Shown here in pieces: positions 21,338 to 31,769 of a DNA stretch of 64,000 bases (its first letter is position 1; every line of letters starts with the position of its first letter). The position numbers and the translations under genes are program-made. The notes below the pieces were generated by a model. It did not search any database and was not told where the DNA came from. It saw only the letters and a list, made by a program, of their open reading frames with translations. The stretch spans positions 248,001 to 312,000 of the forward strand of contig NAJO01000036.1 of the NCBI GenBank assembly GCA_002077065.1, given 5' to 3'. The stretch is from Cryoendolithus antarcticus (taxonomy: Eukaryota; Ascomycota; Dothideomycetes; Cladosporiales; Cladosporiaceae).

Positions 21338-22570
21338 ATGTACAAAATGTTGCGACTTCACGGCCAAATCTCGCTAGCATCAACTCCCATCCCGCGGCTT
21401 CAGAGATCCATTCGATCGTCGCAATGGACAGTTGGTCTCACACGCGGTCTCCAGATGCTTCGCGCTGTGCAGCAGTGGCGTACTCAAGCCGATTGCTCGC
21501 TTTCCATTGACGATGAACGCCTGCTGGTCAGGCAGCTCAATCACTCCTATGTAATCTACGGGACACTCTTGATCTTCCCAGTATCTCTGCTGGAGTCACA
21601 GACATGGAAAGCTATCAACGGCCAAGATGAAACTGCCCTCCAGGACTTGCTCATCCTGGTGGCGAAGCATCTTAAGGTTACACACATCGCTGTCACGAAG
21701 CCCATCCCGCCTCAGGTCGATGGCGATGACTCTCAGGACAACGTAGTACGCTCACCAAGCAAATTCATGCCCTTGTACGGTGCCTTCGGACGCGAGACTT
21801 GTGAAAGTCCCCCAATTCAGGACGATTTCAACAAAGCCTACTGGGTCACTGCGAAGCAGAACGGCGTCTTCCAGACCTGGGCACCCAGATGGACGATGTT
21901 CTCACGCGGCAACATCAGCGAGAAGGCGCGCATCTTGGAGCTGCCTGCAGTCGCTAGTGCTGTTGCTGAGGGCGTCGAAGACGGACGAGGATGTACTGCA
22001 GTGGACCTGTACGCGGGCATCGGCTACTTCGTCTTCTCCTACCTCAAGGCTGGAGTCAGCAAGGTGCTTTGCTGGGACTTGAACCCGTGGAGCACCGAAG
22101 GTCTCCGACGAGGCGCTGACGCGAATAAGTGGAGAGCTGTCACGCATGATGGGGGCAGCGGCATTGATCACATGGCTACCAACGACGCTCGACTGCTGAT
22201 CTTCAATGAGTCTAATGAGCACGCCACCGCTCGACTCGAGACGCTACGGACGCATCTGCCGCCTGTGCGGCACGTCAATTGTGGTCTGCTGCCTACATCT
22301 AGAGGAAGCTGGACTACTGCGTTCGCCGTACTCGATCCAACTGCTGGAGGCTGGGTCCATGTGCACGAGAACTTCGAGCTCTCTGAGATCGTAGACAGGG
22401 CAGAGGGAGTGAGGAAGGAATTCCAGCGGATGCACGATACGACGGATTATCCTGAACATGCTGAGGTCGTGCTCGAGCACATCAATCGCGTGAAGACGTA
22501 CGCACCAGGCGTGTTTCATGTGGTCCTAGACATCTATATACCGCCATATCTGACAGCGACATGCGTGTAG
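21338..22570 (+). CDS. TRM12: tRNA wybutosine-synthesising protein 2
   Basis: SAM-dependent aminocarboxypropyl transferase of the wybutosine pathway, modifying G37-derived base of tRNA-Phe. Intronless, 410 residues. The SAM pocket reads TAVDLYAGIGYFVFSY (about 221-236), followed by CWDLNPWSTEGLRRG, the usual Trm12/TYW2 continuation (yeast has a shorter N-terminus). The N-terminal part contains HVAITKPIPP-like THIAVTKPIPPQ and WAPRWTMFSRGN, where the family has WAPxxTMFSRGN. C-terminal WVHVHENF also fits. The first ATG (21338) may be early; a second Met at codon 4 would hardly alter the protein. Confidence 0.93.
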   Translation: MYKMLRLHGQISLASTPIPRLQRSIRSSQWTVGLTRGLQMLRAVQQWRTQADCSLSIDDERLLVRQLNHSYVIYGTLLIFPVSLLESQTWKAINGQDETALQDLLILVAKHLKVTHIAVTKPIPPQVDGDDSQDNVVRSPSKFMPLYGAFGRETCESPPIQDDFNKAYWVTAKQNGVFQTWAPRWTMFSRGNISEKARILELPAVASAVAEGVEDGRGCTAVDLYAGIGYFVFSYLKAGVSKVLCWDLNPWSTEGLRRGADANKWRAVTHDGGSGIDHMATNDARLLIFNESNEHATARLETLRTHLPPVRHVNCGLLPTSRGSWTTAFAVLDPTAGGWVHVHENFELSEIVDRAEGVRKEFQRMHDTTDYPEHAEVVLEHINRVKTYAPGVFHVVLDIYIPPYLTATCV

Positions 22571-22584
22571 CAGTCGTCTCAACC

Positions 22585-22788
22585 CTATCCTACACTCTTC
22601 TTCATCATCTGCAGTACATACACCGCCGCGAAGATGGCTATCCAGCATAGCACTTGGGTGTTGACATCGCCCACATGCTGATCCGCGAGTCCCCAAAACG
22701 CCACCCTCGAGATGATTGCGAGTACAAGCCAGGACCAGTGTCTCCTGTACCACCGCTCCTCCAGCGTGAAATCGTAACTCTCATCCAT
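22585..22788 (-). CDS. Possible 67-residue two-helix membrane protein
   Basis: An ATG-started frame in the 3' gap between TRM12 and the EF-hand gene. It codes MDESYDFTLEERWYRRHW, then two hydrophobic stretches (SWLVLAIISRVAFWGLA and VLCWIAIFAAVYVLQM) and a short KKS tail. Amphipathic charge placement and a lack of rare-looking sequence make it protein-like. It begins 38 bases after the EF-hand stop on the same strand and in another frame, so it would need its own transcript or lie in that gene's 3' UTR. No family recognised. Confidence 0.4.
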   Translation of the reverse strand: MDESYDFTLEERWYRRHWSWLVLAIISRVAFWGLADQHVGDVNTQVLCWIAIFAAVYVLQMMKKSVG

Positions 22789-22825
22789 CGCGAGACTTCC
22801 CTGTGCGCGATCGGCAGGGCCAGGC

Positions 22826-23425
22826 TCACCCACCCCTTCGAAACTTCACCGGAATGTTCGCCTCCACCACACTCATCTTATCCATCTGCTCCTGCCTCTC
22901 AGCCTGCTCCTCAAGCATATCATGTTTCCGAAAATGCTCAATATCCTCCGGGTGATTCAAGTCCTCCTCCTGCGTATTCTCATCATGATACTTCTCAAAG
23001 TGGTGAATCTCGTACTCGTACTCATCATCCCCATGATGCCCTGGCCCATACCCAAAGTCCGGAATCTTGATCCCTTTAGCGGAGCCAATCGTGAACTCAG
23101 CAAAAGACACCGTGCCGCTGCGATCTTGGTCAAAGAGCTCGAGGACTTTCGTGACCGCGGCGTCTTTGGCTGTGGGCGTGAGATGAGAGGTCGAGGCGTC
23201 GAGGAGGCCGAGAGTTTTGGCTATATCGGAGCGCGACCAGGCGTTGTTGCTGTTGTAGTCGTGGAGATTGAAAAAGGAGCCGGCGTCCCAGGAGTCGATG
23301 TGGTGTTCGGATTTCATGTGGGTTGTTGCCCAATCGGCATTGGGGTCGATGGGTTGTTGGTCGTGGGTGCTGTGAGCCTGCACGGCGGCCCCGAGGGCGA
23401 AGAGAAGGAGGATGGGTTGAGCGAG
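22826..23425 (-). CDS. Secreted EF-hand protein, Ssp120/nucleobindin-like
   Basis: Small soluble protein of the secretory pathway, 199 residues from the ATG at 23425 (an earlier frame extension adds a non-signal leader). Signal peptide MLAQPILLLFALGAAVQA (1-18). One canonical calcium loop, DQDRSGTVSFAE (about 100-111), and one degenerate loop earlier (DYNSNNAWSRSD). A His/Glu-rich segment follows, then HPEDIEHFRKHDMLEEQ, which resembles the nucleobindin and yeast Ssp120 region; Ssp120 acts as an ER/Golgi cargo-sorting partner of Emp47. The assignment rests on this layout; other secreted EF-hand proteins are possible. Confidence 0.75.
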   Translation of the reverse strand, partial: LAQPILLLFALGAAVQAHSTHDQQPIDPNADWATTHMKSEHHIDSWDAGSFFNLHDYNSNNAWSRSDIAKTLGLLDASTSHLTPTAKDAAVTKVLELFDQDRSGTVSFAEFTIGSAKGIKIPDFGYGPGHHGDDEYEYEIHHFEKYHDENTQEEDLNHPEDIEHFRKHDMLEEQAERQEQMDKMSVVEANIPVKFRRGG

Positions 23426-23764
23426 CATTGTTATGGGGTATTCACAGATAAAGATTATCATGCATGGTAGATCATTGAATGCCCTTGTAGTCTCAATGTT
23501 GATATTTCAGGGGGTGGAGCGGCCCGCGGTGACTACACCCCATCACGTCCACATGTACTCGGATCCTCAAGGTACCCTCTACCCACCTATACAGTTGCAG
23601 ACTCAGTATCACACACGCTCAAGGCTGCGCAGGAGGCACGGCAGGCTGTGGTCTCGTTGCAAAGCTGTGAGTCCTCAGTGACCTGGCGAAGGAGACTCCT
23701 GGACTGGAGAAATCCGGTCACCACTTCGCCGCCATGATCTGGGAGCTGGTTGGCAACATCGTCA

Positions 23765-26700
23765 ATGGCAGCTCGACGAGCGGAGAGACTATGTACAGTC
23801 GTCCTCCATGAAAACCGAACCTCGACGGAGGATGTCCTCTGCGGCACAGATGTCCTGCCCACTGGCAAGGTGGGACTACTGACGGCCAAAGGAGCCAAAT
23901 GCCTAACTGTCCTATCGAAAGCTCGTGCAGCTGGGCAGAAGGAGATATCCCTGCATATCTCCCTCGCAACACGCTTTGGCTATGAGAATCGCATGTCAGC
24001 GAGTATCGTCTGGATCGAAGATATTAAGGACGCCACTGCAAATCATGTTGAGTTCTTGTTCCGAGATCTTTGTCTTGCTCGCGCAGACATCCACCGCATG
24101 GTGCTTCGTCTGGATGGCGATGTGATTTATCGCGATCAGAAAGTGCACGACTCTGGCTCCGAGACTGCAGTAGTCCGTGCTATCTATGCAGGCGGGCAGG
24201 AGAGCGATGCTGCATTAATCGATCAAAGTATCACAAAAACTATCTGGCGAAGCGGTGGCGCACGCTACACGATACTGATTCAGCTCTCCGAGGAAATGCT
24301 CGGACAGTGGCGAGACGGTGACTTGATGTATGAGCGCGCTGTGAACGGGTACCTGATTGAGTTGTTCCATCGCTGGGATTTCATCGACGCGAGGCATCAC
24401 TTCTCGATGGTCTTGTTTGGCAGGACGGGTGACAACGATACGGAGGGCAACCAAGCAGAGTCTGCGTCCGGGTCAAACGACTTCTACCAAATTGTATGCC
24501 AGGACAGACCCAGTGCAGAGTGGCGCGACGTGATCGAAAACCTTATGAGTGTCCTTCACAACTTCAGTGCCAGACATGGGCTCGTCAATGCAGCTCAAGG
24601 CAATATGCTGCATGCCATCTACTTGTCTGCGCTTGACTACGTGGGTGACAATTCAGATCCTGCGCTCGGAACGACTGGCAACTCCATCATTGCCGTGACT
24701 GCTGGCACTGGCATGTTCGAGTGCGGCCACGGCTTGCTAAAGCGGGCTACTAATCTTCTACTCGGCAACAGCATCGGTGTGGACATTGTCGCACTTGCGT
24801 CGGAACCGCTGCACCCAGTGCCTCTGTTCAAGTATCAGCTGGGCGATGGTATAGAGTACGCACTACCGCACTGGGCTGATGTCTCGTTTTGGCCGGAAGT
24901 TGCAGGTCACACGGTAGCTTCGATCTCGACTCGCGTCGCTAAGACGATCGAATTGGTGATGCTCCCCTCTTTGCAGACGGCGTTTCTTGATAAAGTAGAA
25001 CTTTCTTCAGCGGACGAGATAATGGATGCATTCGATTTGACGCAGTTCGGACCCGGTCTACAATCTGCCGCGTTCATTCCGGCGAAGACAGACGTGATCT
25101 TGTTGAACGAAGCCGTCCCGACAGCAGCACTAACAACGTTGATGCAAGCTTCGTCAAATGCTGCAAAGCTGCCGAAAGCTGCTGATGATAACAAATCGGA
25201 AGCACATCCAACGAGCGATCACGTTGTGAGATCGAAGTCATCATTTAGCGGTACACTGCGATCGCGCATGTCTAGTCAGCGCAAGATCAGCTTGGGTCCG
25301 CGCGGCTTAGCGCCGATGACTGGCGCTGCCAGTGCTGTGATCTCTACACACTCAGCTGGGCAAAGCGTAGAGAGCTCCAGTAAAGCCTTCAAACCAGATG
25401 AAGCATCGAGCGGACTTGCGAAGCAGATACGGGAGTCCCTGGCTCGTAGATCCTCGCAACAGAGTCTTGCATCGCAATACACGGCTGATATCGCGCCTAC
25501 AGTGCGGCCCATTGACATTGGCCAGAGCAGATCGCCTGCCGTGCGCGCATCAGATCTACAGGCGACCGAGACTGAGACCTTGGATGGGCAAAGTCTAACA
25601 GCAGGTGATCTTGCAGATGCCGGCATCAGCCAGAGTCAGCTCTCAAGAACACCAAAGTTGTTTCCTTCACTTGGCTCAATACCAGAGATTGAGGCCCAGA
25701 ACCTCGCGCAGCAAGCTCTGACACCATGGCTTACTCTGTTGAATCCCAGCAACCCACGTCAGGATAACATGCGCATCGCCAATCAGTACAGGAAATGGCA
25801 TCATGTTTTCCCGAAAGCTATCAACTCGGGCTCGTTCAAGTGGAAGTCAATGTGCACGCCTGCTGTCTTGCCGCTATCCACCGATGTAATACCTAGCGCA
25901 CGCGAGTTGGACAAACACTATGAAAGACGGGTGTGGCGCCTCACGCTGTCGAGTCTAGATGACACTGCCAACGGATCATCGGCTCTGCTTCGGCGCCTGG
26001 TGTCCTTGCGACTGGCTCGAGGCTTTCAGCTAGCGTCAAAGACAAGGCTGACAGATATAGGCAACGGCAAATGTAGCATGCAGTCCATTCTGATGTCGGT
26101 CGGAACGCTCTACCATCATATCGAAGCCCTGTCGGACTTTGAGATGCAGATCACGGAGTATACTGCAAACAGTCACGAAGAGCTGCTACCACCTGGTCTT
26201 GAACTTAGTACCATGCACTACTTTCCCCGTATCGCCCGTGTTGGAAGTACAGGAACACGTCCAGTAGACATCGACCTCGCTCGTGGTCCGTCGGGACAAG
26301 AATGGAGTGTCCTCGATCGAGCGCTCCTTGATGAAGATAGTGTCAATGCGAGCGAGCATAAGAGTGTGATGCGCCTTGTACTGCTTCCTTCCGACGTGAG
26401 TCGACCGAATGGCGACTCCGATACGATCAGGTCACGCGAGCTCACGGACGATGAACGCCGAATTGAAGGCATACAGAAGCTCGCGCAGTTGTGGCAGCGC
26501 GATAGAATATTTTCGGCAGAGGACCGAAGCCATCAAGTTTCTATGAAGCGATCGACACTGCCTACAGCAGATAGAGATCCAAACCCACTCGCTATCGACT
26601 TTCAAACACTTGACCCAAGCATTGTTGTGAACGCACAGGACATGAGCTCTGGATATCTCGCAACCGGTTCCGAAGCTTGGGCACCGTTGTTTGTGGAGTC

Positions 26701-28011
26701 AGAGATGTATCATAGCAGCGAGTTCGACCTGACTCACTTGTTGCGGCAGATGCAGGATGCACCGCCTCGTGGAGTCGACTTGCGTGATCGCAGGTGGTTT
26801 ACGAGGACGCATCTGAACTGCTTTCGTGGTGACGAAATGACCAGCTGGCTGCTCAGTGCCTTCAAAGATGTCCAGACCCGAGGGGAGGCTGTTGCGGTGG
26901 GTAATGAGATCATGGAATGTGGTGCGTTCAATCATGTCAGAGGCCAACATAGGTTCCGAGATGGCAACTACTTCTACCAGATTGCCTCACCGTATCGAAC
27001 CACACAATATCCCGACACCGCAACCATATTCACGAAGAGCGCTGGAAGATCTGTCCCTCCCACGCCGATCATGGAAGCTCGCTTTTCACCAGCCATGAAA
27101 TCAGCAGCTGACAAGAGCGACTCCAACGGCACTGCAAGCCCACACGTCCACGCCACGGCGAGGAAGCAAGTGCTCCTCAGCCAAATGTTGCAGTATGATG
27201 TGGATCCGTCAAGATCATCTGATCAACAAGGAGTCGTTGAATTGCACTATGGTAAGTGTCAAGATAAGCATGGGAGCTTGATGGTTGAGACTGACAGACC
27301 ACAGATCGGATCCACAACCCAGAGAACTGCTATCACATTCGACTCAGCTGGCTGACCACGACTCACAAGCTTGTACGTGATGCAATCTCGCGCTGGTCGA
27401 CCTTGGCGAACAGCCATGGTCTGACACTTGTGCAAGTGCCTGTCAAAGAAGCCAGCGAGCAGCACCAGAGCCATCCTTTTGATCGTCCGCATCGGGTCAG
27501 ATTGGCATATCGGCCACCACACCAACTCCCGACAACACCAACAATCTCACAGCGGCACTCATCTGCACTCTCGAATGACAACAGGCACTTCCTTAAGGCA
27601 GTCATGCGCAAGCTTGATTTCGTGCTTGACTTCGAGTCTGCCCACAGCTTTTCCACAAAGCTGAACGTTACGTACTCCTGGGGACCTTTGGACTACACGA
27701 GGACTCAATTCGTCCACAGAAGCGGCTTGGTACTGGGGCAAATCTGTACGGACGAGGACGAGGTGGATATCATGCTCCTGCAGAATCGTCTAGCATCTGC
27801 CAAGCTAGCGCTGGCTAGCTCATCGCGTAATGTCGAAGATATCATGCAGTCAGTTGACGACTTTTGCTCTGATGAGGGGAAATTGCAGAAGCTGTACAAT
27901 GAGGGGGATGTTTTCAAAGGACCTGCACCGAGCCCATCGTCGAAGGCGTTCATGAACGGCGCTGACATCGATGTTCCACCTATGCACCTTCCGCCACATT
28001 TGCTTAGGTGA
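23765..28011 (+). CDS. IML1: Iml1/DEPDC5, SEACIT (GATOR1) subunit
   Basis: GAP-complex subunit at the vacuole that restrains TORC1 when amino acids are scarce. Exons 23765-27251 and 27305-28011 joined by a 53-base intron, 1397 residues; shorter than yeast (1584) and most Aspergillus copies. N-terminal domain begins CTVVLHENRTSTEDVL; a central VNPSxP-like region carries TPWLTLLNPSNPRQDN and RKWHHVFP; DEP domain about 998-1075 (WFTRTHLNCFRGDEMTSWLLS...GNYFYQI); the C-terminal domain starts ELHYDRIHNPENCYHI across the intron. The start is the first ATG after an upstream in-frame stop at 23735, but an extra 5' exon is possible. A Ser-rich linker sits near residues 480-640. Confidence 0.93.
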
Positions 28012-28270
28012 GCGTAAGGAACCGGTACTTTGAAATTGAGCTCGATGCACACATTTTGCTTGTGCTCGCTACAGCAGAGCAGCGGAATGTCTAGGATGCA
28101 AGACTTCCACATATTAGTGGTCTTTACTTACCCAATGTGCTTCAGTCAGCGTTACATAAGCGGCCGACAAAGAGTTTGGTGGGGTACACGAATCGAGCAT
28201 GGGCATTTACAATGCTGCACGTCATTTGAGGTGTCTTTCTGCGAATGATCGCAAACATAAGTAGCAGCTC

Positions 28271-29468
28271 ATGTTCAGGACATTGTCTCGTCTCGACGGC
28301 CTGACACAACAGATCAGCCCGAGTAAGCACAGCGTACGCCACATCGCCTCAGTTACAGCAATGGCGAACGCGCAGAAAGACATCCTGTCCTGGGCCGACA
28401 AGTCCGGCGAGTTCAAGCGGCAGCAGTCAAGTTTCCGAGACTGGATCTCGAGCAAGCCAGATGCCGAATTTCCAGCAGAAAAGGGACGCTACCATCTCTA
28501 TGTCAGCTACGCATGTCCTTGGGGTCCGTTGCTCTAATTCGCCACCATGTGAAGCGAAGACTAACAGCTTGATGCAGCCCACCGCGCACTCATTGTCCGC
28601 AAGCTCAAAGGCCTGGAAGAATACTTCCCCTACACGTCAGTCCACTGGGAGATGCTCGAGAAGGGTTGGCGGTTTGCCACCAAATCTGACAACGAGCCTG
28701 GTGAGGAGGTCACCCCGGACCCGGTCCACGAAGGTTTCACGCATCTCAGGGATGTCTACTTCAGCGTCAACAAAGACTACGAAGGCCGTTTTACCGTCCC
28801 GACGCTGTACGACAAGAAGCAGAAGCGCATCGTGTCCAACGAGTCGAGTGAGATCATTCGCATGATGTACACTGAATTCGATCACCTGCTGGACGACAAG
28901 TACAAGTCATTGGATCTGCTGCCCAAAGACTTGAAGGACAAAATCGAGGAGACGAACGAGTGGACTTACAACGACATCAACAACGGTGTCTACAAGTCCG
29001 GCTTTGCCACGTACGTCCCCCCAGCCCAATCCCTTTTCTCATCTCGACTAACCCACCCCCAGCTCCCAAGACGCCTACGAAAAAGCCGTCACAACCCTCT
29101 TCAAATCCCTCGACCGCGCCGAAGCCGATCTCGCCAAAAGCAGCGGACCCTTCTACTTCGGCGACCGCATCACCGAGCAAGACGTCCGCCTCTACACGAC
29201 CATCATCCGCTTCGACGCCGTGTACGTGCAGCACTTCAAAACCAACCTGCGGGATATCCGCAGCGGCTACCCGAATCTGCACAAGTGGGTGAGGAATCTG
29301 TACTGGAATCACCCAGCTTTCGGTACCACGACCGAGTTCACGCATATCAAGAAGCATTATACGAAGAGCCATAAGCAGATTAACCCGCACTCGATTACGC
29401 CTTTGGGACCGGTGCCGGATATTTTGCCGGTGGATGAGGAGGTTGCTGCTGTCAAGGCTTCCAAATAA
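28271..29468 (+). CDS. Omega-type glutathione transferase / glutathionyl-hydroquinone reductase
   Basis: Glutathione-dependent thiol transferase of the Gto/Ecm4 group; reduces glutathionyl quinones and dehydroascorbate-type substrates. Exons 28271-28523, 28578-29010, 29063-29468 give 363 residues. The intron splits the active-site motif: YACPW in exon 1, AHRALIVRKL in exon 2; the catalytic residue is the Cys of CPWAHR. Downstream SNESSEIIRMMYTEF and a C-terminal all-helical domain with ITEQDVRLYTTIIRFDAVY match. The N-terminal 30 residues (MFRTLSRLDGLTQQ...) look like a mitochondrial presequence; a second ATG at 28361 (MANAQKD) would give the cytosolic form. Confidence 0.93.
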
Positions 29469-29716
29469 GGCATCGTGCGTCCAGGAATCGAGCAGATGCG
29501 CAGGCGATGTGATGTGTACATAGCATGATGCAGTATTTGTACGGTGTAATTTGTTCCGCCTCCAAGCGATGCTATATGAGTATCACACTGGGTCTGCGGC
29601 CATCGGTAGACTTCCCGCCCGGTATGCTCCTTGCCAGACAAGACGCCTATGCCATGCATGTCCCGTGCCCACCCAACGCCGTCAAATACCACAGCAGATC
29701 GTTCGCCAAACCCGCC

Positions 29717-31485
29717 TTACACCTTTAGCGTTCCCATTCTACTCGCCACACCCTCTACCAAACACACGTTATCAACGCCGACATACTGCCCAGTGATAAC
29801 CTTGATGATCTCTTGACTCACCAGCCCACCAGTCAGACTAGCCATGTTATGCAGCTCTGCGCCACCGGCCCTAGCGATCTCAGTGCAGTACTTCTCGATC
29901 TCGGCTCTCAGGTCAGAGTACTCAGGGTCCTCAAGCCTGTTTCCAGACTCATTGATCAGCGCGTCAAGGTAAGTGTGAGCAGTAGATGTGAGCTTAGCGG
30001 CGTCGGCTTCGAGGGCGGAGTCTGAGGCGCCGGGGACAAGCACACCGGTAGGCGAAGAAGGGTGCGCAGGAACAGGAGGCGTGTGCGTAGCTGTGAAGTC
30101 GTCGAAGGCTAGGAATGCGAGGTACAAACCCATTAGACTCTCCGGATTTGTGAGCTCAGATCTTAGCGCCTTCGCCCGGTCGCCGAACGACGGCTTCTCG
30201 CCGGGCGTAATGAGCTGTAGCGGCCGACCACGCACGAGGTGGATGTGCGCAGCGTTTTTACAGAAGTTCTCGATCTCGTTCACTGGGATCTCGAGCTTTG
30301 CGGAGCGATTGGTGGACTTCTCAAGTGAGCGAACGGAAGCAGTGACCTCTGCGCAATCGGCGCGGGCTTTGGATTTGTAGATTTGTTGCAAGGTGATGTA
30401 GTCGTTTGAGCGGGCTTTCATGTCTGGCACTGCGCCGGGTAGAGGTAGGACGCTGTATTTGGTGACGAATCGCTGAATTGCGTTTGCTATAAGCCAGAAC
30501 GAGGAAGATACGGAGGTGAGGCTTTGGGTTTCTGGGGCGGAGAGGACGTCTCGGACGGCGGAGGGGATGGTCGGGGGGTTGAGTGACTTCAGCACTGCGG
30601 CGTAGGCCTCTTCGAAGTTCTCTTCGTCCTTCCCTTCAGCGCGGACCATATCACGGACGGCAGTCTTGTCTTTGTAAGACTCGGGAAGCTTGCCATGTTG
30701 GGTGCGGTACTTGTCGATGTAGTGCAAGAGCAGGCAAACGTAGGGCACATGGCCGAGGTCATGTTGGGCCATGGTCTCCAGGTCGTCAGTCATTCGCTTT
30801 GCGAAGTCTTGCAGCTCTGACCATGGCTTCAGTAGACGCAGATCTTGTGTTGCAGTCGGATCCGGATGTGTGTCGACTACTGGGAACGCTCGAGGCAGTT
30901 GTACCGAGAAATGCGAGAAGAAGCCGATGCAGTGCGTGTAGAACAGGGGCGTCTGTGATGCTAGGGCAAGATCGCGGATCTTTCTGAGTGATGCGTAATC
31001 TATTGGCGCACCGACGAGCAGCAATGTAAAGGGCTTGAGATTGTCGTCCTTCTGGAGGAAAGACTCGAGTGGCTGCGAATCGATATTAGTCCTGGTCGTT
31101 TCAAGGGCGTGGAATCCCAATCACGTGCCTCAGTAATCGCATGGCCCTTCACATCCGGATTGAGCTCCCCCAATAGCCTTACCGTCTCCTCCGCCCTGAA
31201 CTTCCCCAAACTCTCATCCTCGAGAAAGAAGTTCACTCCAAGATCCTCCTCGCACACGATAGCAGAGTCCAGAATAGAGAATTGTCCGACTCCAGGCAAA
31301 ACCAGATTCTTGAGCGCTTCAATGCCCGTGACGCCAGAGCCAGTATTGACGAGAAGGATGTGAGCCTCTTCGAGAGCCACCTGCCCGCTGGCGCCCCAGA
31401 GTCGCAACTGCCGATCATATCGCTTCTCCTTTGCCGTGGGCAAGTCGTGCAAAGGCGGTGGAGTCGGTACGCGGTCATTCGCCAT
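29717..31485 (-). CDS. ULA1: NEDD8-activating enzyme E1 regulatory subunit
   Basis: APP-BP1/Ula1 half of the heterodimer that activates NEDD8 (Rub1), needed for cullin neddylation and hence SCF activity. Two exons, 31485-31129 and 31072-29717, 570 residues. Exon 1 has YDRQLRLWG (23-31), the LLVNTGSGVTGIEALKNLVLPG nucleotide fold and ends in NPDVKGHAITE; exon 2 resumes PLESFLQKDDNLKPFT and ends HNMASLTGGLVSQEIIKVIT. No GT donor keeps frame between these conserved parts; a GC donor, GAG|GCACGT, with acceptor cgcag gives phase 0 and 56 bases. The catalytic cysteine domain belongs to the partner Uba3 and is properly absent. Confidence 0.93.
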
Positions 31486-31769
31486 AGTTGCTGACCACTC
31501 CGGGAGTGTTTGGTTGGTTCACAGAAAGTTAGTCTTGCATTTGGCGTATGGTACCTGACGGATGTCGACGCCACTGACCGTCCCAATGCAGCAATTGTAG
31601 CCCCGCCATGTGGCTTGCACCCCACCGCCACGCTTTGGCGGGGTCCACGTGGGAAAGAGCGATGACATGTGATTTGTGAGGGATTCGTGAGCAGGCTGAT
31701 GTGCTCCGTCAAGCGCCTAGACCTGCTTCGACTTCTCCCGGCCCATTGGCGTGGGTGGCGTGAGTCTGC

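Noticed and set aside
22922..23470. 182-codon plus-strand frame
   Set aside because: Antisense to the EF-hand gene with signal peptide and calcium loop.
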